Shown here: positions 56,229-63,970 of the stretch, piece by piece
Layout: the number at the start of each line of letters is the position of its first letter
How positions within the stretch are numbered: position 1 is the stretch's first letter
From: Microbacterium binotii
GTDB lineage: Bacteria; Actinomycetota; Actinomycetes; Actinomycetales; Microbacteriaceae
Assembly (NCBI RefSeq): GCF_021398715.1
Contig: NZ_CP090347.1
Location: 124,001-188,000, forward strand
Direction of reading: 5' to 3'
DNA length: 64,000 nt
The notes under the pieces: model-generated
Told to the model about the DNA's origin: nothing
Seen by the model: the letters and a program-made list of their open reading frames with translations, nothing else
The model's database searches: none
Translations under genes and position numbers: made by a program

Positions 56229-57421
56229 CGGCCGGTCTCCGCGACGAAGGCCGGCTCATCGGTCGTGGTGAACGTGCGGGCGATGCGCCCCGCATCCGCG
56301 AAGTCGATCTCGAAGAGCACGCGTTCGGTGATCCCGTTGAGGTACGCACGCCGGTCGTCCGCGATGAGGGTGGGTGTCCGTCCCGCCGCGAGAGAATCGG
56401 CGACGAGCGGTTCCGTCAGGGCGAGTTCGGCACCCGTCGCGCCGTCGATCACGCTCATCCGTCCGTCGACCGTGAGCCCGAGCACGTGCTCGGATGCGTC
56501 GTCGACCGCCGTGACGGCGATCAGCGGTCGCGGGGCGGGAACCGCCGTCGCGGTGCGTTCGCGCGTGTCGAGCAGGACGATCGATCCGTCAGGACTGAGG
56601 CCTGCGGCGGTCGGGCGACCCTCTCTGTTGGCCCAGGCGCCGGGCGCCGCGACCCCGTCGGGGAGCGCGATGCGTTCGATGGCGGTGCCCGCGTCGGTGG
56701 CGACGGCCAGCAGCACGTCGTTCCGGCATCCGAGGATGGCGCCCACACGCGTGGTGAGCGTGCCGGCGGGGTCGGCGCAGGGGACGGGGTCGCCGTGGAG
56801 GGCGCCGTCGCCGTCGCGAACCCGGACGGTGCCCTCACCGGTCGTGACGAGGGCGTGGTCGCCCACGGGCACGACGTAGCCGTCGTGCTCGGGCATCCGC
56901 ACCCGGAACTGCTCGACGACCTCGCCGTGGGAGAGGGCCTCGGTGTCGAGCAGCACGGCCTCGCCGTCGGCGAAGAAGATCCCGGTGCCGCCCGTCGTCG
57001 ATGAGTTGGTCGTCGCGATACGAGCCGTGCCGTGGCCGGGGACCTTCTCCAGCAGGCGCGGTTGGGCGCGGTAGTAGTGGAAGTGATCCACGTGATCCCA
57101 GGTCCACATCCCGCTGTCGACGATCTCGATGCCGTCGCCGGTGTCGGCGAAGAGGTAGCGACCGTCGGTCGCCGTCGCGAGGGGAGCGTCGATGCGGCCG
57201 AGGCTCGAGGTCTCCTCGGAGAGGAGGTCGAGCAGTGTCAGTCGGCCGTCGGCGGTCGCGGTCAGCAGATGCAGGGGCGGCTCGCTCACCTCGGCGGCGC
57301 CGGCGACCTGCCCGTGGCCGGCGCCTGCGGTGGGCACGGGTTGTGACTGCGGAGGGCTCGCGCAGGCGGCGAGCAGGAGAGCGGATGCGGTGACGACGGT
57401 GAGGGCGAGGGGATGACGCAC
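56225..57421 (-). CDS. AztD-like lipoprotein (copy 2)
   Basis: A 398-residue exported beta-propeller-like protein with a lipobox at about C20 (LLLAAC), then PPQSQPVPTAGAGHGQ and WD-like strands (DGRLTLLDLLSEETSSLG, DGSIVLLDTRERTATAVP, DGRMSVIDGATGAELALT). WTWDHVDHFHYYRAQPR is a His/Asp cluster suited to zinc binding, followed by KVPGHGTARI. It differs from copy 1 in most positions. The start is GTG 57421, 10 nt after the permease gene; its stop overlaps the AztC start. Confidence 0.72.
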   Translation of the reverse strand: MRHPLALTVVTASALLLAACASPPQSQPVPTAGAGHGQVAGAAEVSEPPLHLLTATADGRLTLLDLLSEETSSLGRIDAPLATATDGRYLFADTGDGIEIVDSGMWTWDHVDHFHYYRAQPRLLEKVPGHGTARIATTNSSTTGGTGIFFADGEAVLLDTEALSHGEVVEQFRVRMPEHDGYVVPVGDHALVTTGEGTVRVRDGDGALHGDPVPCADPAGTLTTRVGAILGCRNDVLLAVATDAGTAIERIALPDGVAAPGAWANREGRPTAAGLSPDGSIVLLDTRERTATAVPAPRPLIAVTAVDDASEHVLGLTVDGRMSVIDGATGAELALTEPLVADSLAAGRTPTLIADDRRAYLNGITERVLFEIDFADAGRIARTFTTTDEPAFVAETGR

Positions 57422-57431
57422 ACGGAGCTTT

Positions 57432-58277
57432 CTAGAGCGGAGCCGGCACCGCGGTCGCGGAGCGGCGGGGGACGAACAGGGAGCGGAGCAGCGCGGACAA
57501 TGCGGCCGCGGCGATGGCGGATGCGGCGATCGACGCTCCGGCGGCGGTGCCGAGGTGCCACGAGAGCGCGAGTCCGGCGGTGACCGCCGCGATCCCGATG
57601 GCGGCGGCGAGGGCCATCGCGGCGGCGATCCCGCGCACCCACGGTCGGGCCGCCACAGCCGGGGCGAGCAGCATCCCGACCACGAGGAGCGAGCCGACGG
57701 CCTGGTACGAGGCGACGACGGCGAGCGTCACGAGGCCGGTGAGCGTGGCCTCGGCCCAGGCCGGACGCACACCCGTCACCCGTGCGACGCGCGCGTCCAC
57801 GGCCACCGCGACGAGCGCCCGGTGCGCGACGACCGCGAGCGCCAGCCCGATCGCTGTGGCGACGGCCAGCACCGCGAGATCCTCGGCCGAGATCGCCAGC
57901 ACATCGCCGAAGAGGATCGCGGTCGCATCCGTCGCGAAGCTGCCGGAGTGGGAGATGACGATCACTCCGACGGCGAGCATCGCGACGAACAGGAGCCCGA
58001 TGCTCGTGTCGTATGCGAGACGCCCGCGCCGGCGCAGCGCCCCGATCCCGATCGTCATGGCCACGGCGCTCGCGGCGCCGCCGAGGAGCACGGGGGCGCC
58101 TGTCACGGTGGCGAGGGCGACGCCGGGGAGCATCCCGTGCGCCAGTGCCTCGCCGAGGAAGGCCATGCCCCGGATGACGACCCAGGTGCCCACGATCGCG
58201 CACAGCACGGCCACGAGCGAACCGCCGACGAGCGCGCGCAGCAGGAACGCGTGTTCGAGGGGAAGGAGGAGGGTCAC
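57432..58277 (-). CDS. aztB: Zinc ABC transporter permease
   Basis: A 281-residue ABC-3-type permease with eight or nine membrane helices. GMAFLGEALAHGMLPGVALA is the family's conserved early loop, which contacts the ATPase. It is divergent from the ATPase gene with 55 bp between, and the Zur-type box lies in that gap. The GTG start follows TACGGT by 8 nt. It is the first gene of the minus-strand azt unit. Confidence 0.9.
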   Translation of the reverse strand: MTLLLPLEHAFLLRALVGGSLVAVLCAIVGTWVVIRGMAFLGEALAHGMLPGVALATVTGAPVLLGGAASAVAMTIGIGALRRRGRLAYDTSIGLLFVAMLAVGVIVISHSGSFATDATAILFGDVLAISAEDLAVLAVATAIGLALAVVAHRALVAVAVDARVARVTGVRPAWAEATLTGLVTLAVVASYQAVGSLLVVGMLLAPAVAARPWVRGIAAAMALAAAIGIAAVTAGLALSWHLGTAAGASIAASAIAAAALSALLRSLFVPRRSATAVPAPL

Positions 58278-58298
58278 GACATCCGACCGTAGCGATAA

Positions 58299-58313
58299 TG
58301 AGAACCGTTCTCA
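58299..58313. promoter_or_regulatory. Zur-type box between aztB and aztA
   Basis: TGAGAACCGTTCTCA is a perfect 7-1-7 inverted repeat, preceded by GATAA, in the only AT-richer stretch of the divergent gap. It has the TGANAA...TTNTCA shape of actinobacterial Zur and other Fur-family sites. Its place between two zinc-transport units suggests zinc-dependent repression of both. Confidence 0.75.
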
Positions 58314-58332
58314 ACGTGGCTAGGCTGGGCGG

Positions 58333-58980
58333 ATGTTCCTCTCCGATCCGCCGCCGGCTCCCGCATCGACCGCACTGTGCGCGACGGGGCTGCGCGTCGA
58401 CGCGGGGGGTCGGACCCTCCTGCATCCGCTCGATCTGCGCCTCGATCCGGGCGTGGTGACGGTCATCGCGGGGCCGAACGGCGCGGGTAAGACCACGCTC
58501 CTCGAGGCGCTCGCCGGGGTGCGGCCCGGCCGGAGCGGCGTCGTCGACGGCGCCGGGCGGATCGCCTTCGTGCCCCAGTACTCGGCCATCGCCGAGGGGC
58601 TGCCGCTCACGGTGGCGCAGCTCGTGCGGATCGGGGCCTGGCGGAGCCGGCTCCCGCTGCCCTCACACGCGGAGCGGACGGATGCGGCGGAGGCGATGGC
58701 CGCGCTGGAGATCACCGATCTCGCGTCCCGGCCCGTGGCGATGCTCTCCGGCGGTCAGCGACAGCGAGCACTGCTCGCCCAGGCGCTCGCCCGCCGCGCC
58801 GACGTGCTGCTGCTCGACGAGCCGACGACGGGGCTGGATGCGGCCAGCAGCTCCCGCATCCTCGCCGCCGTCGAGCGGGAGCGAGGCCGCGGTGCCGTCG
58901 TCGTGTGCGTGAGCCACGACCCGGTGCTCATCGCCGCGGCCGGGCGCGTGCTCCGGCTGGACGGCGGTCGCCTCGTGTGA
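58333..58980 (+). CDS. aztA: Zinc ABC transporter ATPase
   Basis: A 215-residue nucleotide-binding subunit. Walker A is IAGPNGAGKTTLLEALAG (~49-66), the signature is LSGGQRQRALLAQAL, Walker B is VLLLDEPTTGLDA and the H-loop is VVCVSHDPV. TAGGCT ends 6 nt before the ATG, so it is leaderless, and it is transcribed away from the other azt genes under the same Zur-type box. Confidence 0.92.
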   Translation: MFLSDPPPAPASTALCATGLRVDAGGRTLLHPLDLRLDPGVVTVIAGPNGAGKTTLLEALAGVRPGRSGVVDGAGRIAFVPQYSAIAEGLPLTVAQLVRIGAWRSRLPLPSHAERTDAAEAMAALEITDLASRPVAMLSGGQRQRALLAQALARRADVLLLDEPTTGLDAASSSRILAAVERERGRGAVVVCVSHDPVLIAAAGRVLRLDGGRLV

Positions 58981-59017
58981 CTGACCCGACCACGGTGCCC
59001 GCGCCGGCGCGCCCCGG

Positions 59018-59131
59018 CCCCGGTGCACCGCCGCCCCGGTGCACCGCCGCCCCGGTGCGCTCCTGCCCCGGTGCACCCCCGCCCCGGTGCGCTCCTGCCC
59101 CGGTGCTCCTGCCCCGGTGCGCCCCGGCCCC
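59018..59131. repeat. Tandem 16-bp repeat, about seven units
   Basis: Units of the form CCCCGGTGC[AG]CNNC[CT]G repeat in tandem; the second half alternates between ACCGCCG, GCTCCTG and ACCCCCG types, and one unit has lost 2 bp. It lies between two converging genes beside repeat copy 5. It is more than 85% G+C and reads as low-complexity peptides in all frames, so it is non-coding. Confidence 0.85.
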
Positions 59132-59134
59132 CTT

Positions 59135-59184
59135 GTTCGCCTGTCACAGATCGACGCGTTCCGCGCGATCTGTGACAGGCGAAC
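59135..59184. repeat. Six-copy palindromic repeat, copy 5
   Basis: A perfect version of copy 4, identical except for one base in the right arm. It lies 36 nt after the stop of the response-regulator gene and directly beside the tandem 16-bp repeat. Confidence 0.85.
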
Positions 59185-59219
59185 GCCCGGGGACGGACGT
59201 CCGCGCTGACAGCGGAGGG

Positions 59220-59834
59220 CTAGATCCAGCCCTTCTCGCGGGCGACCTGTGCGGCCTGCGAGCGATTCTCGGTGCCCGTCTTGCCGATCGCCGACGAGAG
59301 GTGATTGCGCACGGTGCCCGCCGAGAGGAACATCTCCGCGGCGATCTGCGCGACCGCCCGCCCGTCCGCCGACAGGCGCAGCGCCTGCTGCTCGCGCTCG
59401 GTCAGCGGGCTCTGCCCCTCGAACAGTGACGCCTCGGCGAGCTCGGGATCGACCACACGGAGCCCCGCGTGCACGCGCCGCACCGCCTCGGCGAGGCGAT
59501 CCGCCGGCGCATCCTTCACGATGAAGCCGCTGGCTCCCGCATCCAGAGCCTGACGGAGGTAGCCGGGCCGGGCGAACGTCGTGACGACGAGCACGCGGGT
59601 CGTCGGACTCGCCTCACGCACCTGACGCGTGGCCGTGATGCCGTCCACCCCGGGCATCTGGATGTCCATGAGGCAGACGTCTGGTGTGGTGTCGGCGGCG
59701 AGGGATGCGGCCTGCGCGCCGTCTGCGGCCTCGGCCACCACGACGAGGTCGCCCTCCAGCTCGAGCAGGGCCCCCATCGCGCCGCGCACGAGCGCCTGGT
59801 CGTCGACGAGCATCAGTCTGATCGGTGCGGTCAC
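59220..59834 (-). CDS. LuxR-family response regulator (DesR-like)
   Basis: A 204-residue response regulator. The receiver domain (1-120) has the acidic pocket LMLVDDQALVRG and the phosphorylated Asp in DVCLMDIQMPGVDG. Lys of FIVKDAPADRL completes it. The output LuxR HTH (~140-204) reads LTEREQQALRLSADGRAVAQ and LSAGTVRNHLSSAIGKTG. It is coupled to the sensor kinase gene by overlapping stop and start codons; GTG 59834 is chosen, with GTG 59837 equally possible. It probably controls the neighbouring ABC-2 exporter. Confidence 0.92.
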   Translation of the reverse strand: MTAPIRLMLVDDQALVRGAMGALLELEGDLVVVAEAADGAQAASLAADTTPDVCLMDIQMPGVDGITATRQVREASPTTRVLVVTTFARPGYLRQALDAGASGFIVKDAPADRLAEAVRRVHAGLRVVDPELAEASLFEGQSPLTEREQQALRLSADGRAVAQIAAEMFLSAGTVRNHLSSAIGKTGTENRSQAAQVAREKGWI

Positions 59835-60922
59835 CACGTCATGCTCACTCTCGTTCCGCCGCTGGGTGCGGGAGCCACCTCCAGGACGGCGCCGGCCGCG
59901 GCCGCTCGCTCCTGCATGCCACGGATGCCGTTGCCCGGGCGCTGGCGCACCCCCTCGCCGTCGTCGTCGACCGTCACGACGCCCGGTGCCACCGAGATGC
60001 GCACCGTGCGGGCGTGCGCGTGGCGCAGGATGTTGGTCGTCGCCTCCCGCACGATCCACCCCGCCGGCAGTGACTGCGCGGGCGAGAGGGATGCGGCGTC
60101 GCCGCTGACCTCGACGGCCATCCCCGCCGACTCGAGCGCCGCACGGCTGGCGACGAGCTGCTCGGCGAAGGCCTGCCCGCGGATGCCGGTCACGGTGCTG
60201 CGCACGCCCGTGATCGCCTCGCCGGTCAGTCGCACGATCTCGGCGAGCTCGGCCTTCGCGCGATCGGGGTCGCGGTCGACGAGACGCTCGGCGAGCTCGG
60301 CCTTCAGCTTCACCGCCGTCAGCGTGTGACCGAGCAGGTCGTGCACGTCGCGGGCGATCGCGGTGCGCTCGTCGCTGGCGGCGAGCTCCAGCCGGATCCG
60401 ATCCGTGTCGACGGAGCGGCCGATGAGCCAGCTCGTCACGGTGTTGATGACGGAGATCATGACGACCACCGACAGGATCTGGATGTTGTCCGCGATCGAG
60501 CCCGTGGCGACGATCACGATGACGACGAGCCCGATGCCGGCCACCATCGTCACCCAGTGCCACATGCGCCGAAGGCCATAGCTCGCGTACGACATCACGA
60601 ACGGCACGAAGCTCAGGGCGCCGTCGGCGATCGCGGGCACCGTGGCCGCGGCGCAGGCGATCTGCACCCAGAAAAGATTCCTCACGAGCCGGCTCGGCGT
60701 GCCCCAGGCCGACCGCATCCCCGCCACGAACCCGACGACGTAGGCCACGGCGAACCCCGCCAGCGCAGCCCATCCCAGTACGAGCAGACCCAGGGGTGCC
60801 GGCGACGAGAGCAGCGAGAGCACCGGGAAGACCAGGAACACCATCCACACGATGGCCATGAGCCAGCCCCAGCGCTGCCACGGATCCTGCGGCACGCGCG
60901 GGAGCGTGGAGGAGGTCGTCAC
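59831..60922 (-). CDS. Sensor histidine kinase (HisKA_3, DesK-like)
   Basis: A 363-residue membrane kinase. The N-terminal half has about five membrane helices (WLMAIVWMVFLVFPVLSLLS and on). Then come the H-box IARDVHDLLGHTLTAVKLK, with the phosphorylated His in DVHD, and the ATP-binding part ATTNILRHAHARTVRISVAP with VDDDGEGVRQRPGNGIRG. It probably senses membrane state or a membrane-active compound and signals to the LuxR-type partner. It starts 9 nt after the ABC-2 permease gene, so all four genes form one operon. Confidence 0.92.
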   Translation of the reverse strand: MTTSSTLPRVPQDPWQRWGWLMAIVWMVFLVFPVLSLLSSPAPLGLLVLGWAALAGFAVAYVVGFVAGMRSAWGTPSRLVRNLFWVQIACAAATVPAIADGALSFVPFVMSYASYGLRRMWHWVTMVAGIGLVVIVIVATGSIADNIQILSVVVMISVINTVTSWLIGRSVDTDRIRLELAASDERTAIARDVHDLLGHTLTAVKLKAELAERLVDRDPDRAKAELAEIVRLTGEAITGVRSTVTGIRGQAFAEQLVASRAALESAGMAVEVSGDAASLSPAQSLPAGWIVREATTNILRHAHARTVRISVAPGVVTVDDDGEGVRQRPGNGIRGMQERAAAAGAVLEVAPAPSGGTRVSMTW

Positions 60923-60931
60923 CGCTCGAGC

Positions 60932-61693
60932 CTAACGACGGCGGCGCGATCGCACGACGCCGAAGCGCACCAGCAGGGCGAACAGTGCACCCCAGACGAG
61001 CACGTTGAGAACGACCGCCCAGAGCGGATCGGAGCCGCCGGCTACGAGCGTGCCGCCGGTTGCCGGCCAGCGCACGAGGGCGGCATAGCCGTACATCGGC
61101 GTCCACTTGGCGATGTCGAGCATGACGCCGCTCAGGGGGACGAACACGTTGCCGAAGAAGCCGAAGAAGGTGATCGAGATCGAGGCGAGGGCTGCGGCCG
61201 AGTCCGAGTTGAACGCGAGCCCGACACCCAGGCCGAACAGGCCGTAGACCAGGCCGAGGGCCAGCGTGATGGCCGCCGAGGCGAACCAGCGCCACATGTC
61301 ATCGGCGGCGGCACCGGTGACGTATCCGGCGATGTAGACGATCAGCACAGACAACGCGGCGAACGACATCGCCGACAGCACCTTCGTCAGGGCGTATCCG
61401 GCGGTCGAGAGGGGCGTGAGGGCGAGCTGTCGTCCCCACCCCTGACCGACCTCGGATGCGGCGAGCGAGCACAGCGAGCTCATCGCGGTCGCGGTGCCGT
61501 ACGCACCCATCGAGACCATGACGTAGAACGAGGCGTTCGCGTGACCGACGCTCTGCGAGGCGTAGTCCATGCTGGCCCCGAAGAGCAGGTACATCGCGAA
61601 CGGCATGGCCAGCGTGAAGGCCAGCGTGTAGGGGTTCCGCAGTTGACGCAGACCCTCGATGCGGTACATCGCGGGCGAGACGAGCGTGCTCAT
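60932..61693 (-). CDS. ABC-2 type exporter permease
   Basis: A 253-residue permease with six membrane helices (YTLAFTLAMPFAMYLLFGAS, VLIVYIAGYVTGAAADDMW, TFFGFFGNVFVPLSGVMLDI and others). The MYRIEGLRQLRNPYTLAFTL start and the GQGWGRQLALTPLS coupling region are typical of ABC-2 exporters next to DesK/DesR systems. The ATG overlaps the ATPase stop codon (ATGA). The cargo is unknown; drugs or lipids are exported by relatives. Confidence 0.87.
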   Translation of the reverse strand: MSTLVSPAMYRIEGLRQLRNPYTLAFTLAMPFAMYLLFGASMDYASQSVGHANASFYVMVSMGAYGTATAMSSLCSLAASEVGQGWGRQLALTPLSTAGYALTKVLSAMSFAALSVLIVYIAGYVTGAAADDMWRWFASAAITLALGLVYGLFGLGVGLAFNSDSAAALASISITFFGFFGNVFVPLSGVMLDIAKWTPMYGYAALVRWPATGGTLVAGGSDPLWAVVLNVLVWGALFALLVRFGVVRSRRRR

Positions 61694-62643
61694 GAGGGCT
61701 CCTCGGTGAGTCGGGTGAAGGCGGATTCCAGGGTTGGGGCGGTGATCTCGAGGTCGCTCGCGCCCGCGGCGAGCAGACGCGCGGCGAGAGCATCGGATGC
61801 GGCGGTGCGCACCGTGAGCCGCGACGCGTCCACCGACACCTCGGCGGCGGACTCGTCGCCCACCAGCTCTGCGGCGAAGACCGTGGCCAGCGCCTCGTCG
61901 GCGAGCGTCGCCGAGACGAGGCGGCCGCCGAGGGAGGCGCGCAGGTGCGCGGTGGCGGCGTCGGCGACGATGCGGCCCTTGGCCATCACGACGGTGCGCC
62001 GGGCGAACTGCTCGGCCTCCTCGAGGTAATGGGTGGCGAAGACGATCGTGCGTCCCGCATCCGCGTCGGCGCGCATCGCCTGCCAAAACCGGCGGCGGGC
62101 CGTGACGTCCATGCCCGCGGTGGGCTCGTCGAGCACCAGCACGTCGGGGTCGGGCAGGAGTGCGAGCGCGAACTTCACGCGCTGCTTCTCGCCGCCGGAG
62201 CACTTGCCCACCCGGCGACGGGCGATCTCGGTGAGATCGGCGCGCTCCATCACCTCGGCGACGCGGGAGCCCGCACCGTACAGGTCCGCGATGACGGTGA
62301 CCGTCTCCCGCACGGTGAGATCCGACAGCAGGCCGCCGGTCTGCAGCACCGCGGCGAGCCGGCCGGCCGCCACCGCGCGGTGCGGATGCGCTCCGAAGAC
62401 GAGCGCGCTGCCCTCATCCGGCTCCGCGAGTCCGAGCAGCACGTCGATCGTCGTGGTCTTGCCCGCTCCGTTCGGGCCGAGCAGCGCCACGATCTCGCCG
62501 CGTTCGATGCGCAGGTCGATGCCGTCGACGGCCGTGAAGCGCTGACCGGCGCGGCCGAAGCGGCGCACGATTCCGCGCAGCTCGACGGCGGCCGCGTCCG
62601 GGGCGAGGGGGGTGGCGGGTATCTGCACGCGCGGTTCGCTCAT
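61690..62643 (-). CDS. ABC-2 exporter ATPase
   Basis: A 317-residue ATPase of the drug/lipid exporter family. Walker A is LLGPNGAGKTTTIDVLLGL, the signature is CSGGEKQRVKFALALL, Walker B is VLVLDEPTAGMDV and the H-loop is VFATHYLEEAEQF. The C-terminal ~90 residues are the regulatory extension seen in CcmA-type exporters. The start is ATG 62643; an in-frame TTG four codons upstream is possible. It is first gene of the exporter/two-component operon. Confidence 0.9.
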   Translation of the reverse strand: MSEPRVQIPATPLAPDAAAVELRGIVRRFGRAGQRFTAVDGIDLRIERGEIVALLGPNGAGKTTTIDVLLGLAEPDEGSALVFGAHPHRAVAAGRLAAVLQTGGLLSDLTVRETVTVIADLYGAGSRVAEVMERADLTEIARRRVGKCSGGEKQRVKFALALLPDPDVLVLDEPTAGMDVTARRRFWQAMRADADAGRTIVFATHYLEEAEQFARRTVVMAKGRIVADAATAHLRASLGGRLVSATLADEALATVFAAELVGDESAAEVSVDASRLTVRTAASDALAARLLAAGASDLEITAPTLESAFTRLTEEPS

Positions 62644-62769
62644 GCCTTCAGCCAACCGTGCGGCGTCCCTCCGCGCCGGAGGCTTCTGTCACGTCCGCGG
62701 CATGACACGTGTCATGCCCGACGGGCCGCAAGCCGGTGCTCGCCCGTTCGGTGCCGCCTTCACCCCCAC

Positions 62770-62819
62770 GCTCGCCTGTCACAGATCGACGCGCGGGGCT
62801 CGATCTGTGACAGGCGAGC
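62770..62819. repeat. Six-copy palindromic repeat, copy 6
   Basis: Arms GCTCGCCTGTCACAGATCGA and complement (20 bp, perfect) around CGCGCGGGGC. It lies 32 nt after the purQ stop and upstream of the next co-directional gene. Confidence 0.85.
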
Positions 62820-62850
62820 AGGGGAGGGAAGGGAAGGCGTCCGGGCCGGG

Positions 62851-63558
62851 TCAGGCGGCGGCGGAGACCACGGCCTGGATGGCCGAGCTGAAGAAGCCGA
62901 GGCCGTCGACGCCGGAGCGCATGGCGGCGGAGGTGTCGGGGCCGAAGCCCGGCTCGACCGCGTGCTCGGGATGCGGCATGAGCCCCACGACGTTGCCGCG
63001 CTCGTTGGTGAGTCCGGCGATGTCGTCGAGCGAGCCGTTGGGGTTCACGCCGACGTAGCGGAACGCCACGAGGCCCTCGCCCTCGACGCGCGCGAGCGTC
63101 TCGGCGTCGGCGATGTAGCCGCCGTCGGCGTTCTTCAAGGGGATGACGATCTCCTGGCCCGCGCTGAAGTCGCTCGTCCAGGCGGTGTCCGCGTTCTCGA
63201 CGCGCAGACGCTGGTCGCGACGCACGAACTGCTGGTGCGCGTTGCGGATCAGCCCGCCCGGGAGCAGATGCGCCTCGACGAGCATCTGGAAGCCGTTGCA
63301 GATACCGAGGATCGGCATGCCGGCGGCGGCGGCGTCCTTCACCTCGGACATGATCGGCGCGAGGGCCGCGATCGCACCCGCTCGGAGGTAATCGCCGTAG
63401 CTGAAGCCGCCGGGCAGAACCAGGGCGTCGACGCCCCGCAGATCGTGGTCACCGTGCCAGAGCGCGACGGGCTCGGCGCCGGCGACGCGGATGGCACGCT
63501 GCGCGTCGCGGTCGTCGAGCGAACCGGGGAAGGTGATGACCCCGATGCGTACGCTCAT
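62851..63558 (-). CDS. purQ: Phosphoribosylformylglycinamidine synthase subunit PurQ
   Basis: A 235-residue class I glutamine amidotransferase that supplies ammonia for FGAM synthesis in de novo purine biosynthesis. The nucleophilic Cys lies in [11 protein letters not shown] (~88-98) and the catalytic His/Glu in [10 protein letters not shown]. The N-terminal [20 protein letters not shown] is PurQ-specific. It overlaps purS (ATGA). The large subunit purL is not in the window. Confidence 0.96.
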   Translation of the reverse strand: MSVRIGVITFPGSLDDRDAQRAIRVAGAEPVALWHGDHDLRGVDALVLPGGFSYGDYLRAGAIAALAPIMSEVKDAAAAGMPILGICNGFQMLVEAHLLPGGLIRNAHQQFVRRDQRLRVENADTAWTSDFSAGQEIVIPLKNADGGYIADAETLARVEGEGLVAFRYVGVNPNGSLDDIAGLTNERGNVVGLMPHPEHAVEPGFGPDTSAAMRSGVDGLGFFSSAIQAVVSAAA

Positions 63559-63803
63559 TCGACGACCTCGATGCCCACGACGTCCTCGATGACCGCGTTG
63601 GAGAGCACGTCGTCGGCGATCTCGCGCACCTTCTCGAGCAGCGCGTCATCGACGGTGCCCTCGACGGTCAGCTCGAACCGCTTCCCGATCCGGACGGAGC
63701 CGAAGTCCTCGACGCCGAGGCGGTGGAGGGCGTTCTGGACCGCCTTGCCCTGCGGGTCGAGCAGTTCGGCCTTGGGCATGACATCGACGACGATCGTGGG
63801 CAT
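63555..63803 (-). CDS. purS: Phosphoribosylformylglycinamidine synthase subunit PurS
   Basis: An 82-residue scaffold subunit that dimerises and joins PurQ to PurL. The sequence [20 protein letters not shown] and [16 protein letters not shown] is characteristic, and the length is standard. It is first gene of a purS-purQ unit. The 5' gap to the right edge is shared with a promoter pointing right. Confidence 0.95.
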   Translation of the reverse strand: MPTIVVDVMPKAELLDPQGKAVQNALHRLGVEDFGSVRIGKRFELTVEGTVDDALLEKVREIADDVLSNAVIEDVVGIEVVE

Positions 63804-63901
63804 AACGGCTCCGAGGGTGCGCGGGAGATGGTCTGCTCCCAGTCTAGAGGCGGGCGGGAGGACCGCGATGCCGCCGCGTTACCGAACCGTTACTCGAAGG
63901 C

Positions 63902-63970
63902 TGGGAGCGCTCTCTTGACCTCTCGGGAGCGCTCCCATACTGTGAGTCGCGTCCGATGAGAGCGCTCCCA
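63902..63970 (+). promoter_or_regulatory. Promoter with three CebR-type operators at the right edge
   Basis: Three 14-bp sites match the palindrome TGGGAGCGCTCCCA. They are 63902-63915 (two mismatches), 63924-63937 (one mismatch) and 63957-63970 (one mismatch). A good promoter, TTGACC (63915-63920) and TACTGT (63938-63943) with 17-bp spacing, places the second site in the spacer and the others on either side. This is the known CebR operator of actinobacteria (cellobiose-responsive LacI-family repressor), so the gene just beyond base 64000 probably handles cello-oligosaccharides or another beta-glucoside. Confidence 0.8.

Noticed and set aside
59018..59131. Possible CRISPR or origin iterons in the 16-bp tandem repeat
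   Set aside because: Units are contiguous without spacers, extremely GC-rich, and no replication or cas gene is near.
58905..59429. A possible Pro/Ala/Cys-rich 174-residue protein spanning the tandem repeat
   Set aside because: Its sequence is only the translation of the 16-bp repeat and the palindromic repeat, overlapping aztA and the response-regulator gene; no ribosome site or promoter.
60326..62029. A 567-codon plus-strand frame opposite the sensor kinase and ABC-2 genes
   Set aside because: Its composition (Glu/Gly/His/Arg runs) mirrors third-position GC bias of the minus-strand genes, which carry complete family motifs.
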